NCBI RefSeq assembly: GCF_036192275.1 | Contig: NZ_CP108088.1 | Coordinates: 7,131,501 to 7,195,500, forward strand | Direction of reading: 5' to 3' | DNA from: Streptomyces sp. NBC_00250 | GTDB lineage: Bacteria > Actinomycetota > Actinomycetes > Streptomycetales > Streptomycetaceae | Length of the DNA stretch: 64,000 nucleotides | Shown: piece by piece, positions 24,248 to 32,746 of the stretch | How the letters are laid out: the number at the start of each line of letters is the position of its first letter | How positions within the stretch are numbered: the stretch's first letter is position 1 | Program-made: the position numbers and the translations under genes | The notes under the pieces: model-generated | The model's input: only the letters and a program-made list of their open reading frames with translations | The model's database searches: none | What the model was told of the DNA's origin: nothing

Positions 24248-24874
24248 ATGAGCGCGGCGGAGGAGACGCCCGGGGGCGAGGACATGCCCTGGGGCGAGGT
24301 CACGCCCGAGGCGGCCCGGCGACTGCTGGTGGCCGCCGTCGAGGCGTTCGCCGAGCGCGGCTACCACGCCACCACCACCCGGGACATCGCCGGCCGCGCG
24401 GGGATGAGCCCGGCCGCGCTCTACATCCACTACAAGACCAAGGAAGAGCTGCTCCACCGGATCAGCCGCATCGGTCACGACAAGGCCCTGGAGATCCTCC
24501 GGGCCGCGGCCGACGGCGACGGCACGGCCGCCGAGCGCCTCGCCGACGCCGTCCGGTCCTTCGTCCGCTGGCACGCCGAGCGCCACACCACCGCGCGGGT
24601 CGTCCAGTACGAGCTCGACGCCCTCGGCCCCGACCACCGCACCGAGATCGTGGAGCTGCGCCGCGAGTCCGACGCGGCCGTGCGCGGCATCATCAACGAG
24701 GGTGTGGCGGCCGGTGAGTTCGACGTGCCGGACGTCCCCGGCACCACGGTCGCCGTGCTCTCGCTCTGCATCGACGTCTCGCGCTGGTTCACCACCCAGG
24801 GCCGCCGGACGCCCGACGAGGTCGGCGCACTCTACGCCGACCTCGTCCTCAGGATGGTCGGCGCTCAGAAGTAG
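24248..24874 (+). CDS. TetR-family regulator of MaoC-type hydratase
   Basis: A 208-residue regulator with GAGAGGGAG before ATG 24248. The HTH is at about 22-70 (ARRLLVAAVEAFAERGYHA, TTRDIAGRAGMSPAALYIHY). The C-terminal domain has RVVQYELDALGPDHRTEI, found in lipid-metabolism TetR proteins. Its 3' end overlaps the convergent MaoC gene by 10 bases. The same 15-base motif lies before both genes, so the protein probably represses itself and the hydratase and responds to an acyl-CoA or related ligand (inference). Confidence 0.87.
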   Translation: MSAAEETPGGEDMPWGEVTPEAARRLLVAAVEAFAERGYHATTTRDIAGRAGMSPAALYIHYKTKEELLHRISRIGHDKALEILRAAADGDGTAAERLADAVRSFVRWHAERHTTARVVQYELDALGPDHRTEIVELRRESDAAVRGIINEGVAAGEFDVPDVPGTTVAVLSLCIDVSRWFTTQGRRTPDEVGALYADLVLRMVGAQK

Positions 24875-25326
24875 TAACGGGAGACCGACTCGGCGACGCA
24901 GACCGGCTTCTCGGAGCCCTCGCGCTCCACCGTCACGGCCGCCGTCACCTGCACGCCGCCGCCCGCCTCCTCGACCTTCGTCAGGACGGCCGTGGCGCGC
25001 AGCCGCGAGCCGACCGGGACCGGGGCGGGGAAGCGCACCTTCTCCGTGCCGTAGTTGAGGCCCATCTTCATGCCCTCGACCCGCAGCACCTGCGGAACGA
25101 ACAGCGGGAGCAGCGACAGGGTCAGATAGCCGTGCGCGATGGTGGTGCCGAACGGCCCGTCGGCGGCGCGTTCCGGGTCCACGTGGATCCACTGGTGGTC
25201 CCCGGTCGCGTCCGCGAAGAGGTCGATCCGCTTCTGGTCGATCTCGACCCAGTCGCTGTGCCCCAGCTGCTCGCCGACCCCCGCGCGCAGCTCCTCGGCG
25301 GAGGTGAAGATCCTCGGCTCGGCCAT
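24865..25326 (-). CDS. MaoC-like (R)-enoyl-CoA hydratase
   Basis: A 153-residue hot-dog-fold hydratase. The catalytic Asp/His pair lies in DATGDHQWIHVD, with AADGPFGTTIAHGYLTLSLLP the hydratase-2 signature that follows. It would hydrate trans-2-enoyl-CoA to (R)-3-hydroxyacyl-CoA. ATG 25326 is chosen; an in-frame ATG at 25353 lies close to the operator and would add nine residues. It is the only gene between the two 15-base motifs besides the TetR gene. Confidence 0.9.
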   Translation of the reverse strand: MAEPRIFTSAEELRAGVGEQLGHSDWVEIDQKRIDLFADATGDHQWIHVDPERAADGPFGTTIAHGYLTLSLLPLFVPQVLRVEGMKMGLNYGTEKVRFPAPVPVGSRLRATAVLTKVEEAGGGVQVTAAVTVEREGSEKPVCVAESVSRYYF

Positions 25327-25369
25327 GTTCCTGTTTCCCTTCTGGTACGACATACCCAACGGTCGGTAT

Positions 25370-25384
25370 CTAAGCGCTTGCTCA
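25370..25384. promoter_or_regulatory. Shared 15-base operator motif, copy 2
   Basis: CTAAGCGCTTGCTCA is identical to 24184-24198 and sits 44 bases upstream of the MaoC ATG. It is preceded by ACGGTCGGTAT, a second TetR-operator-like half site. Confidence 0.75.
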
Positions 25385-25432
25385 GCATGTGGGGTGAGCG
25401 GGCCGCTGTCAACGGACCAGTAGGGTCGCGGG

Positions 25433-25915
25433 GTGCCGCAGATTCCAGAGAAGATCCACGAGCTCACCGTCGGCCAGCTCTCCGCCCGTAGCGGGGCCGC
25501 CGTCTCCGCCCTCCACTTCTACGAGGCGAAGGGGCTCATCAGCAGCCGTCGCACCAGCGGCAACCAGCGCCGCTACGGCCGTGACACCCTGCGCCGGGTC
25601 GCCTTCGTGCGCGCCGCCCAGCGGGTCGGGATCCCGCTGGCCACCATCCGCGAGGCGCTCGCCCAGCTCCCGGAGGAGCGCACGCCCACGAACGAGGACT
25701 GGGCCCGGCTCTCGGCGGCCTGGCGCACCGAACTGGACGAGCGCATCAAGCAGCTCGGCCGGCTCCGCGACCATCTGACGGACTGCATCGGCTGCGGCTG
25801 CCTCTCCCTGGAGACCTGCGTCCTGTCCAACCCCGACGACGCCTTCGGCGAGCGGATGGCGGGCTCCCGCCTGCTGCCCGTGCGCAACCCCGCCCCGGCC
25901 GACGGCGACGGTTAG
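25433..25915 (+). CDS. soxR: Redox-sensing MerR-family activator SoxR
   Basis: A 160-residue MerR-family regulator. The winged helix covers about 10-80 ([30 protein letters not shown]). It is followed by a dimerisation helix and the [2Fe-2S] motif C118-x2-C121-x-C123-x5-C129 ([16 protein letters not shown]), diagnostic for SoxR. In Streptomyces SoxR senses redox-active secondary metabolites directly and induces oxidoreductases and exporters. No paired SoxR box is evident beside it, so its targets may be elsewhere. GTG 25433 is the only start before the HTH. The stop overlaps the convergent DUF849 gene by 4 bases. Confidence 0.95.
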   Translation: MPQIPEKIHELTVGQLSARSGAAVSALHFYEAKGLISSRRTSGNQRRYGRDTLRRVAFVRAAQRVGIPLATIREALAQLPEERTPTNEDWARLSAAWRTELDERIKQLGRLRDHLTDCIGCGCLSLETCVLSNPDDAFGERMAGSRLLPVRNPAPADGDG

Positions 25916-26697
25916 CCGGACAGGGCCGCGGTCACCAGCTCCGCGTTCGAGCGCGCTCGTGTGCCGTCCGGAAGCAGCACGGTGTCCTCAAGGCCGATCC
26001 GGGCGGCGAGGCCGAGACGGCGGGCGAGCCGCAGCACCGGCCACGCACCCGCGTTCTCGCCGTGGAGCAACGTGGGCATGAGGGGCGGGAGTTCGAGCGC
26101 GGACAGGAGCGAGCGCGCCGTGTCCCCGACCTCGTCCTCGGCCCGGGTCGCAGACTGTGCGTCCGGGACCTTGGCGAGGACCCGTCGTACCCGGGGCGCG
26201 AGCGGCGAGCGCGCGAATCGGGCGGGGCCGTCCGTACGGGACCACAGCACGGCCTCGACCCCGATCCCGCGCTCCAGCAGCGCTGCCGCCGTCTCCTCCG
26301 CGTCCGGCTCGTGCCAGTCGACCGACACCAGATCGGGCAGCACGTCCCAGCAGCCGATCCGCTCCACCCGGCGCCCCGGATCGGTCTCGGCGGCCATGGC
26401 GGTCGTGACCCGCACGGGTGTGCCCACCGCCGCCCGGACCGAGATCAGGACCGGGCCGAGCACCCGGGGCGAGAGCGACGTACCCCCGCACGGCGTACGG
26501 GGATGCACCCGCACCTCCCCGGCACCCGCCGCCACCGCCCGGGCCGCGGACTCCGCGAGCGACTCGGGCGACATCGGAACCGCGGCCGAATCTCCGGGCC
26601 CCCGTGACCCGTTGAGGCAGACCTGCAGTACCGGCAGCACCGGGGGCGCCCGCAGTACGTGGGGCGCCGGAAGCCCGTCGGTTCCCCGAGGGTTCAC
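25912..26697 (-). CDS. DUF849 / beta-keto acid cleavage enzyme (BKACE)-like
   Basis: A 261-residue TIM-barrel protein of the BKACE family, which condenses beta-keto acids with acetyl-Co[12 protein letters not shown] near the start and [13 protein letters not shown] near the end are family signatures, with the conserved Glu in LED. The zinc motif that is normally H-x-H reads R63-V-H65 here, so one ligand appears replaced. The GTG start overlaps the stop of the upstream hypothetical gene (GTGA), so the two are coupled. Activity on the usual substrates is doubtful. Confidence 0.8.
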   Translation of the reverse strand: MNPRGTDGLPAPHVLRAPPVLPVLQVCLNGSRGPGDSAAVPMSPESLAESAARAVAAGAGEVRVHPRTPCGGTSLSPRVLGPVLISVRAAVGTPVRVTTAMAAETDPGRRVERIGCWDVLPDLVSVDWHEPDAEETAAALLERGIGVEAVLWSRTDGPARFARSPLAPRVRRVLAKVPDAQSATRAEDEVGDTARSLLSALELPPLMPTLLHGENAGAWPVLRLARRLGLAARIGLEDTVLLPDGTRARSNAELVTAALSG

Positions 26698-27308
26698 GCC
26701 GCCGACGCCAGCGACCGGTTCCGCTCCCCGCGGGCACGGGCCAGCGCTCCCGAGGTGAGCACCGCACGCGGCACACCCACCCCGCAGTCCCCGCAGACGG
26801 GGCCCAGCCACGGTTCGTACGTGTCGCCGGGACCGGCCCACTCGATGCGCGGTCCCTCGCACACCGGGCACCGCTCGCCCGGTCCCTGTTCGAGGGCGGT
26901 GATCAGCCGCCGCAGCACCTCGGGCAGCGGGTCCGACGGATGCACGGCCGGATCGCCGCACCGCACCACGCCGTTGCCGCCCCAGACCCGGCGGTGCCAG
27001 TCGTCGACCGCGCCGAGCCCGCGCAGCCCCTCGTGCTTCTCGCGCCGCCGCCGGGCGGCGAACTCCTCCTCGTACGCGAGCCACACGGCCCGCGCCTCCT
27101 CCAGCTCGTCGAGCGCGGCGATCAGCCGCCCAGGATCGAGCTCCCGGTCCTCGGGTCCGAACCTGTGCCTGCGGCACAGGTGGTCCCACGTAGCCCGGTG
27201 CCCGTACGGCGCGAACCGTTCCAGACACTTGCGCAGCGAGTACCTGCGCAGCGCCGTGTCGCACCCCGGATCGCGCACCTGTCTCGCGAGACTCCGGAAA
27301 CCGGCCAT
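26694..27308 (-). CDS. Conserved hypothetical protein with C-terminal zinc-ribbon cysteines
   Basis: A 204-residue soluble protein of unknown function. The N-terminal 100 residues are strongly charged and helical (RHRFGPEDRELDPG, LDELEEARAVWLAYEEE). The C-terminal part has ERCPVCEGPRIEW and LGPVCGDCGVG, two CxxC pairs that should bind zinc. Its stop overlaps the start of the BKACE-like gene, so they form a two-gene operon. I do not recognise a characterised relative. Confidence 0.75.
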   Translation of the reverse strand: MAGFRSLARQVRDPGCDTALRRYSLRKCLERFAPYGHRATWDHLCRRHRFGPEDRELDPGRLIAALDELEEARAVWLAYEEEFAARRRREKHEGLRGLGAVDDWHRRVWGGNGVVRCGDPAVHPSDPLPEVLRRLITALEQGPGERCPVCEGPRIEWAGPGDTYEPWLGPVCGDCGVGVPRAVLTSGALARARGERNRSLASAA

Positions 27309-27499
27309 CTCCCGCCACCTCCGCCGCTGGTCCTTCCGCGATATCAGAGGGACGAACGAGCGCCCCGCCGTGTTCCATCGAAATTCCGATGGCAGCCATC
27401 AGCGGTGCGCGAGAGGCCCCCGAGGGCGGGCGGAACCGAAGAGTCCGCTGGGGTGCGGACGAGGTCCGGGTGGGGGCGGGCGGAGGTCCCGCACCCCGT

Positions 27500-28717
27500 C
27501 TACCTGCCGGTCGTCGCCGCCGACACCACCACCCGGGCCAGCTCGGCCCGGCGGATGTCGCTGTGCGAGCGGACCACGTCCGCCGTGTCGACGCTCACAC
27601 ACCCCGAGGCCGGCACTCCCTCGCGCAGGACCGCCGCAAGGTTCCGAACCACCGTCCCGGGCACCGCCTGGACGCCGTCGTGCCCGATCGCCCCCCAGCG
27701 CGGATCGTCCGTGCCGAGCAGACCGGCCGTCGCGGCGAACGACTCGGAGTCGTCGCCCGCGAGCCGGGACGCCAGCGGATACATCACCCCGAGCGCGGTG
27801 TCGTGCCGCGAGTAGCAGGCCACCACGGGCCCCCGGACCCGCTGCTGCATGTCCCGCAGCGAGCCCGGCCGGCCGGGGTCGTGCGGCAGCCGCGCCGCGA
27901 ACGCGTAATGCGAGAAGGCGCCCTGGAGGAGGGTCACGGAGGCGACCGGACGGGCACCCGACGGCAGCCCCTTCAGCGCGAACGCGACGAGCCGGGCACC
28001 CATGCTGTGACCCACCAGGTGGACGCGGAGACCGGGGGCGGCACGGGCGACCTCGCCGAGCAGCGGCCCGAGGCCGAACTCGCCGACCCGCCCGGACCGC
28101 TTCTTCATCAGGTAGTACGTGGCCTGCCGCAGGGCCTCGCGGGCCCCCTTCCAGTACCGCTTGAGCCCCTCGCCGAAACCCTCCGGCGGGACGGCGTCCG
28201 CCCCGAGCGCCTCGGTGAACAGGGCGCACACCTCCACCGGATCCCCGACCAGGAACTCCGGCACCGGCTCCCGGGCCCCGGCGGCGCCCTCCCGGTCGTC
28301 ACCACCGGCGGACACGTCCGTCAGCTCCCGCAGCAGCTCCCCGAACTCGGCGAACGCGGCCTCCTCCGCCGGCTCCGTCACGAGGAGCTCCGTGAGCCGG
28401 TCGAGGACGGGCTCCTTCTCCGGCAGGACCGACACGAGGGCCCGGTAGTCCGGGACCGGCTCGCCCGTGAACATCATCGAGGGCCAGATCACTCCCGCGT
28501 ACCCGACCTCCACCCCGGGAGCGAACAGACCGGGAAAGGGCTCGAAGAAGTCGGAGTAGAGCCGGGTGGCGCCGGAAGGCGAGTTGTTCCACCCGTGCGC
28601 GAACACCACCAGGTCGGTCAGACCCTGCCGGGCCAGTGCGGCGAGGGCGGCGGACTGCCCCGCGGGCCCGTCGCCCTCCTTGTCGAAGGTGATCTCCCGG
28701 TACGGCTCCACACTCAT
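27500..28717 (-). CDS. Alpha/beta-hydrolase-fold protein
   Basis: A 405-residue protein with the motifs VVFAHGWNNSPSG (oxyanion region, His41) and VHLVGHSMGARL (nucleophile elbow Ser). A long helical insertion of about 130 residues lies between them. The late CYSRHDTALGVMYPLASR segment probably gives the acid, and the His is near AIGHDGVQ. No signal peptide is visible, so it is cytoplasmic. Substrate is unknown. ATG 28717 is preferred; the frame stays open to 28807. The preceding gap (28718-28954) contains only a hairpin. Confidence 0.8.
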   Translation of the reverse strand: MSVEPYREITFDKEGDGPAGQSAALAALARQGLTDLVVFAHGWNNSPSGATRLYSDFFEPFPGLFAPGVEVGYAGVIWPSMMFTGEPVPDYRALVSVLPEKEPVLDRLTELLVTEPAEEAAFAEFGELLRELTDVSAGGDDREGAAGAREPVPEFLVGDPVEVCALFTEALGADAVPPEGFGEGLKRYWKGAREALRQATYYLMKKRSGRVGEFGLGPLLGEVARAAPGLRVHLVGHSMGARLVAFALKGLPSGARPVASVTLLQGAFSHYAFAARLPHDPGRPGSLRDMQQRVRGPVVACYSRHDTALGVMYPLASRLAGDDSESFAATAGLLGTDDPRWGAIGHDGVQAVPGTVVRNLAAVLREGVPASGCVSVDTADVVRSHSDIRRAELARVVVSAATTGR

Positions 28718-28816
28718 CCCGGTCACGGCCCGACCGTCCCTCCACGTCGAGGTGGCCGCCGCGCCCAGGGCGCGCTCCGCGCGGGCGGCGGCTCCAAGGG
28801 CCAGCATGCCCGGACG

Positions 28817-28845
28817 GGGCCCCGGTCAGACCTCGACCGGGGCCC
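28817..28845 (-). terminator. Hairpin between hydrolase and erythromycin-esterase-like genes
   Basis: An 11-bp perfect GC stem (28817-28827 with 28835-28845) and a 7-base loop lie downstream of the esterase-like gene. No T-run follows, so it may be a terminator or an mRNA 3' stabilising structure. Confidence 0.5.
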
Positions 28846-28954
28846 GTACCTCCGTCGGCGCAGCCGTACGGCGCGCGCGTGCCCCACTCGGCGCAGCGGC
28901 GTCACGCGTACGTGCCCCGCCGGCGGCCGGCCGGGCCACGCGCGCGTGCCCCGT

Positions 28955-30316
28955 TCAGCGCAGCCGCGCCGCCGTGATCCGGGGGAAGTGGACGAGCAGG
29001 TCGTACGCCGTGGACAGGCGCACCTGCGCCTCCGTGCCCACCCAGGGGTACGCCGTCCCGATGACCCGGCTCGTCCGGTGCGTGCCGAGCCAGTCGCGCG
29101 CCGCCGGCGTCGTGTGCCGCAGGTCCAGGTAGAAGGCGCCGGGCGAGACCCGATCCAGGGTGTGGGCGCTGCTGTCGGGGCCGAGCGGTCCGACGGTGAA
29201 GGCCCGGAGCGGCTCGCCGGGGGCCTCGGTGTCGTGCGCGTTGAAGGAGCCCTGTCCGAAGGAGGCGCCGACGCTCACGTAGTCCCGGCCGAGGGCGTCG
29301 CGGAGGAAGGCGCCCTGGAGCCGTGGGTACTGCTCGGGCTTCGTGGTCTCGTAGCCGACGTGCCCGTTGTGCGCGGAGAGCACGATCCGGTCCCCGGTCC
29401 GCCGCTGCCACCACACGGTGTTCTCGGCCATGACCCGGTCGCGGTAGAGCATCGCCGCGGCGGCTCCGGCGTCCGTGAACAGGTCGTGGGCGAACTCGGT
29501 GCCGACCTGGGCGACGGCCCGCGCGTGCTGCACCGCCCACTCCGCCGCCTCACGCGCGCGTGCGCCCTTCCCGGGCCGCTGCCGCTCCAGGAGGGCGAGA
29601 GCGGCGTTCACATCGGCGGCCATCCGCTGCCGTTCGGGGCGCGGCCTGGTCATGTACCCCTTCATCCACGCCTCGACCTCGCCCGTGGGGCGCGAGGTCC
29701 GGTACAGCTCCTGGAAGCGGGGGAGGAGCGCGGGGTGGGTGCGGGCCACGTAGGAGGTCACCTCGTCGAAGAGGTTCGATCCCGCGTAGCCGAGGTCGTT
29801 GCCCATGAAGCGGACCTGGTGGTCGGGGTGGAGCTGGTTGTGCCGCCGCATCCAGCGGAAGAGGTCGAGGTACTCCTCGGTGTTCCAGAGCCGGTAGGAC
29901 TCCTGGAACTCGTCCCGCATGATCGCCCGGATGTCGCCGCGGCCGGTGCGCACCCACTCGTCGACGAGCAGCCCGGTGGACCAGTTGGCCTCCAGGGCGA
30001 AGGTGGTGAAGCCCTTGCGCTCCACGAGGTGTTCGAAGATCCGGTGCTTGGTGGTGAAGAACTCCGCAGAGCTGTGGGTGGCCTCGCCGATGCCGACGAC
30101 CTTGGCCGAGCCGATCATCCGGTCGAGCGGGCGCAGATCGGTCAACGGCTGTGCGGTGCGGGCGAGTTCGCGCGCGGGATCGGGAGCGGTCGGGGTGCCG
30201 GCCGCCCCGGCGGCGGGCGCCAGGGCGCCGAGGCACGCGGCGACGAGCAGCCCGACGAGGGGCAGACGGCGCCGTAAGGAGGGCGAGGAGGGCAAGGAAG
30301 GAGTGGCGAGGTTCAT
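28955..30316 (-). CDS. Secreted erythromycin-esterase-family protein
   Basis: A 453-residue protein. Residues 1-39 form a signal peptide (RRRLPLVGLLVAACLGALAPAAGAAG). The mature part has the family motifs VVGIGEATHSSAEFF, ALEANWSTG, NDLGYAG and SAHNGHVGYE, which hold the catalytic Glu and His residues. Characterised members (EreA, EreB) hydrolyse the macrolactone ring, but most environmental relatives have unknown substrates. It is a secreted version of average length. It lies 75 bases after the NamZ-type gene on the same strand. Macrolide resistance should not be assumed. Confidence 0.87.
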   Translation of the reverse strand: MNLATPSLPSSPSLRRRLPLVGLLVAACLGALAPAAGAAGTPTAPDPARELARTAQPLTDLRPLDRMIGSAKVVGIGEATHSSAEFFTTKHRIFEHLVERKGFTTFALEANWSTGLLVDEWVRTGRGDIRAIMRDEFQESYRLWNTEEYLDLFRWMRRHNQLHPDHQVRFMGNDLGYAGSNLFDEVTSYVARTHPALLPRFQELYRTSRPTGEVEAWMKGYMTRPRPERQRMAADVNAALALLERQRPGKGARAREAAEWAVQHARAVAQVGTEFAHDLFTDAGAAAAMLYRDRVMAENTVWWQRRTGDRIVLSAHNGHVGYETTKPEQYPRLQGAFLRDALGRDYVSVGASFGQGSFNAHDTEAPGEPLRAFTVGPLGPDSSAHTLDRVSPGAFYLDLRHTTPAARDWLGTHRTSRVIGTAYPWVGTEAQVRLSTAYDLLVHFPRITAARLR

Positions 30317-30391
30317 GGGGCAAGCGTGGTCGGCCGGACATCCTCGGGAACATCCGGCCTTCACCCCGGTGGAGCGGGGGGACAACCCCCG

Positions 30392-31639
30392 TCAGCGGTA
30401 CAGCAGATACTCCTTCCGCACCGCCCGGAAGGACGCCAGGTCCGCCTGCCACGCCCCGACGACCTCGTCCACCCCCGCGCCCGCGTCGATCAGCGTCCGC
30501 ACCCGGGTCGAACCGGTCAGCTTGTCGATCCAGTTGTCCGCCCGCCACGCGAAGCCGGACCAGGAGCTGCGGGCGGTGACCAGGAGCCCGATCCCGGCCC
30601 GCACCGGATCGAAGGACTCCCGGTCGTGGACGTGCAGCTGCACCCCGCCCACGGTCTTCCCCTGGAACTTGGAGAAGGTCGGCGCGAAGTACGCCTCGCG
30701 GAACCGGACCCCGGGCAGCGCGAGCGCGTTCGCCGCCTCCGCCCACCGCCGGTCGATCCCCTCGGCGCCGAGGAGCTCGAAGGGGCGGGTGGTGCCCCGC
30801 CCCTCGGAGAGGTTCGTCCCCTCGAAGAGACAGGTCCCGGAGTAGACGAGCGCGGTGTCCGGGGTCGGCATGTTGGGGCTGGGCGGCACCCAGGGCAGGC
30901 CGGTCGCGTCGAAGAAGTCGGTGCGCCGCCAGCCCGTCATCCGTACGGTCTCCAGGGCGACCGGCGACGCCAGGAACTCGCCGTTGAAGAGACGGGCCAG
31001 TTCGGCCACCGTCATGCCGTGCGCCTGGGCGATCGGCTCGCGTCCGACGAAGGTGGCGAACGCCCGGTCCAGGACGGGGCCGAGCGCCGCCCGGCCGGTC
31101 ACCGGGTTCGGCCGGTCCAGGACCACGAACCGCTTCCCGGCGAGGGCGGCGGCCGCCATGCAGTCGTACAGCGTCCAGATGTAGGTGTAGAAGCGGGCAC
31201 CGGCGTCCTGGATGTCGAAGACGACCGTGTCCACACCGGACGCGGTGAAGACGTCCGCGAGCGGCTGCCCGCTCTTCAGGTACGTGTCGTAGACGGGCAG
31301 CCCGGTCGCCGGGTCGTCGTACCGCCCCTCGGAGCCGCCCGCCTGCGCGGTGCCCCGGAAGCCGTGCTCGGGGCCGAAGACGGCGACCAGGTCCACCCGT
31401 TCGTCGGCGTGCATCACGTCCACGACGTGCCGGGCGTCCCGGGTGATGCCGGTCGGATTGGTGACGATGCCCACCCGCTCGCCGGCGAGCAGGGCGTACC
31501 CGTCGTCGGCGAGCCGCTCGAAGCCGGTCCGCACGCGCCCGTGCCCCTGCGGCTGTCCCGCCGCGACGGTGGGCGCGGTGGCCGCCACTGCCCCGAGGGC
31601 GCCCCCGGCGGCCAGCAGACTCCGTCGCGACAGGCCCAT
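30392..31639 (-). CDS. NamZ-type exo-beta-N-acetylmuramidase (DUF1343), Tat-exported
   Basis: A 415-residue protein with a twin-arginine signal (LSRRSLLAAGGALGAVAA). The DUF1343 body is clear: RVGIVTNPTGITRD, VFGPEHGFRG, TVVFDIQDAGARFYTY, VLDRPNPVTG and PSPNMPTPDTA. NamZ enzymes release N-acetylmuramic acid from the non-reducing end of peptidoglycan fragments, giving a role in cell-wall turnover outside the membrane. GAGGAGG precedes ATG 31639. It and the following secreted esterase-like gene may form an operon, although a functional link is not obvious. Confidence 0.9.
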   Translation of the reverse strand: MGLSRRSLLAAGGALGAVAATAPTVAAGQPQGHGRVRTGFERLADDGYALLAGERVGIVTNPTGITRDARHVVDVMHADERVDLVAVFGPEHGFRGTAQAGGSEGRYDDPATGLPVYDTYLKSGQPLADVFTASGVDTVVFDIQDAGARFYTYIWTLYDCMAAAALAGKRFVVLDRPNPVTGRAALGPVLDRAFATFVGREPIAQAHGMTVAELARLFNGEFLASPVALETVRMTGWRRTDFFDATGLPWVPPSPNMPTPDTALVYSGTCLFEGTNLSEGRGTTRPFELLGAEGIDRRWAEAANALALPGVRFREAYFAPTFSKFQGKTVGGVQLHVHDRESFDPVRAGIGLLVTARSSWSGFAWRADNWIDKLTGSTRVRTLIDAGAGVDEVVGAWQADLASFRAVRKEYLLYR

Positions 31640-31753
31640 GCGAAACCTCCTCGATCGCCGTCCCCGGCCGGGGCACGTGACATGGGCACGCACGCTAGCG
31701 GTCCTGACCGCCCACGGGAACGAGGCATGCGGCCGACACCCTTCCGTCTTTCC

Positions 31754-31769
31754 ATACCGACTGGTTAGT
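31754..31769. promoter_or_regulatory. TetR operator upstream of SDR gene, copy 1 of shared motif
   Basis: ATACCGACTGGTTAGT lies 71 bases before the SDR start. The reverse complement of 40121-40136 reads ATACCGACTGGTCGGT, identical at 14 of 16 positions. The match links the SDR/TetR pair with the kinase/acyl-CoA dehydrogenase operon 8 kb away. Confidence 0.65.
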
Positions 31770-31839
31770 CTGTCCGCGTCGTCACGGGTCGTCACAGGTC
31801 GCCGCGGGTCGTCGAGGCGTCATACGGAGAGGTGGGTCC

Positions 31840-32616
31840 ATGAGCGAGGGCACGAACCAGGTCCAGGGCGCCGGAGTCGTCGTCACGGGAGCGGGCGGAG
31901 GCATCGGTGCCGCCCTCGCGCGCCGGTTCGTCGCCGAAGGGGCCCGGGTCGTCGTCAACGACCTCGACCCCGTCCGTACCAAGGCCGTCGCCGAGGAGAT
32001 CGGTGCCCTCGCCGTCCCCGGAGACGCCTCCGCCGTCGTCGACGAGGCCCGCGAGGCCCTCGGTGGCACCGTCGACATCTGGTGCGCCAACGCCGGACTC
32101 TCCTCGCCCGGCGACGCCTTCGCCGACGAGGACGTCTGGGCCGCCGCCTGGGACGTCAACGTCATGGCCCACGTCCGCGCGGCCCGCGCCCTGCTCCCCG
32201 ACTGGCTGGAGCGCGGCAGCGGCCGGTTCGTGTCCACGGTCTCCGCCGCCGGACTGCTCACCATGATCGGCGCGGCGCCGTACAGCGTCTCCAAGCACGG
32301 CGCGTACGCCTTCGCCGAATGGCTCTCCCTCACCTACCGGCACCGCGGCCTCGCCGTCCACGCCATCTGCCCGCAAGGTGTCCGTACGGACATGCTCACG
32401 GCCGCCGGAACGGCCGGCGACCTCGTCCTGGCCCCCACCGCCATCGAGCCCGAGGACGTCGCCGACGCCCTCCTCGACGCCATCGCCGCCGACCGCTTCC
32501 TCGTGCTCCCGCACCCCGAGGTGGCCGGCTACTACCGGAACCGGGCCGCCGACCCCGAGCGCTGGCTCGGCACCATGAACCACGTCCAGCAGACCTGGGA
32601 GACGGGCACCCGTTAG
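31840..32616 (+). CDS. Short-chain dehydrogenase/reductase
   Basis: A 258-residue SDR. The N-terminal cofactor motif is VVVTGAGGGIGAALA with Asp in NDLD favouring NAD(H). NAG is present as CANAGLS, and catalytic Ser, Tyr and Lys lie in VSAAGLL and PYSVSKHG. A TetR gene follows after 130 bases and an operator precedes it. Because the same operator motif precedes the ACAD10/11-like kinase and dehydrogenase genes, it may be the oxidoreductase of that pathway, comparable to LvaD of levulinate degradation. This is an inference from the shared motif. Confidence 0.88.
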   Translation: MSEGTNQVQGAGVVVTGAGGGIGAALARRFVAEGARVVVNDLDPVRTKAVAEEIGALAVPGDASAVVDEAREALGGTVDIWCANAGLSSPGDAFADEDVWAAAWDVNVMAHVRAARALLPDWLERGSGRFVSTVSAAGLLTMIGAAPYSVSKHGAYAFAEWLSLTYRHRGLAVHAICPQGVRTDMLTAAGTAGDLVLAPTAIEPEDVADALLDAIAADRFLVLPHPEVAGYYRNRAADPERWLGTMNHVQQTWETGTR

Positions 32617-32698
32617 CAAACGCCCCGGCGGATGCGAAGATCTACCGGCGGGAACGCGTTCCCTTGACCGAAAACAATCACCGAGCACCATCACCGAG

Positions 32699-32731
32699 AA
32701 CGACCACCGAGAACGACCATCGAGAACGACC
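32699..32731. repeat. 13-bp tandem repeat before TetR gene
   Basis: Two copies of AACGACCAYCGAG (32699-32711 and 32712-32724) and a partial third AACGACC lie just before the TetR start, with a related ATCACCGAG unit upstream. They occupy the leader region and could affect its expression. Confidence 0.6.
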
Positions 32732-32746
32732 GGAAGGCGGCGGAGC

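Noticed and set aside
27389..30277. Long plus-strand open frame (962 codons) over the hydrolase and esterase genes
   Set aside because: Composition is Arg/Gly/His-rich without motifs, while the minus strand encodes recognisable alpha/beta hydrolase and erythromycin-esterase proteins with starts and a signal peptide.
28955..30316. Erythromycin-esterase-like gene as part of a macrolide biosynthesis or resistance cluster
   Set aside because: No polyketide synthase, glycosyltransferase or ribosomal methylase is in the window, and most members of this family have other or unknown substrates.
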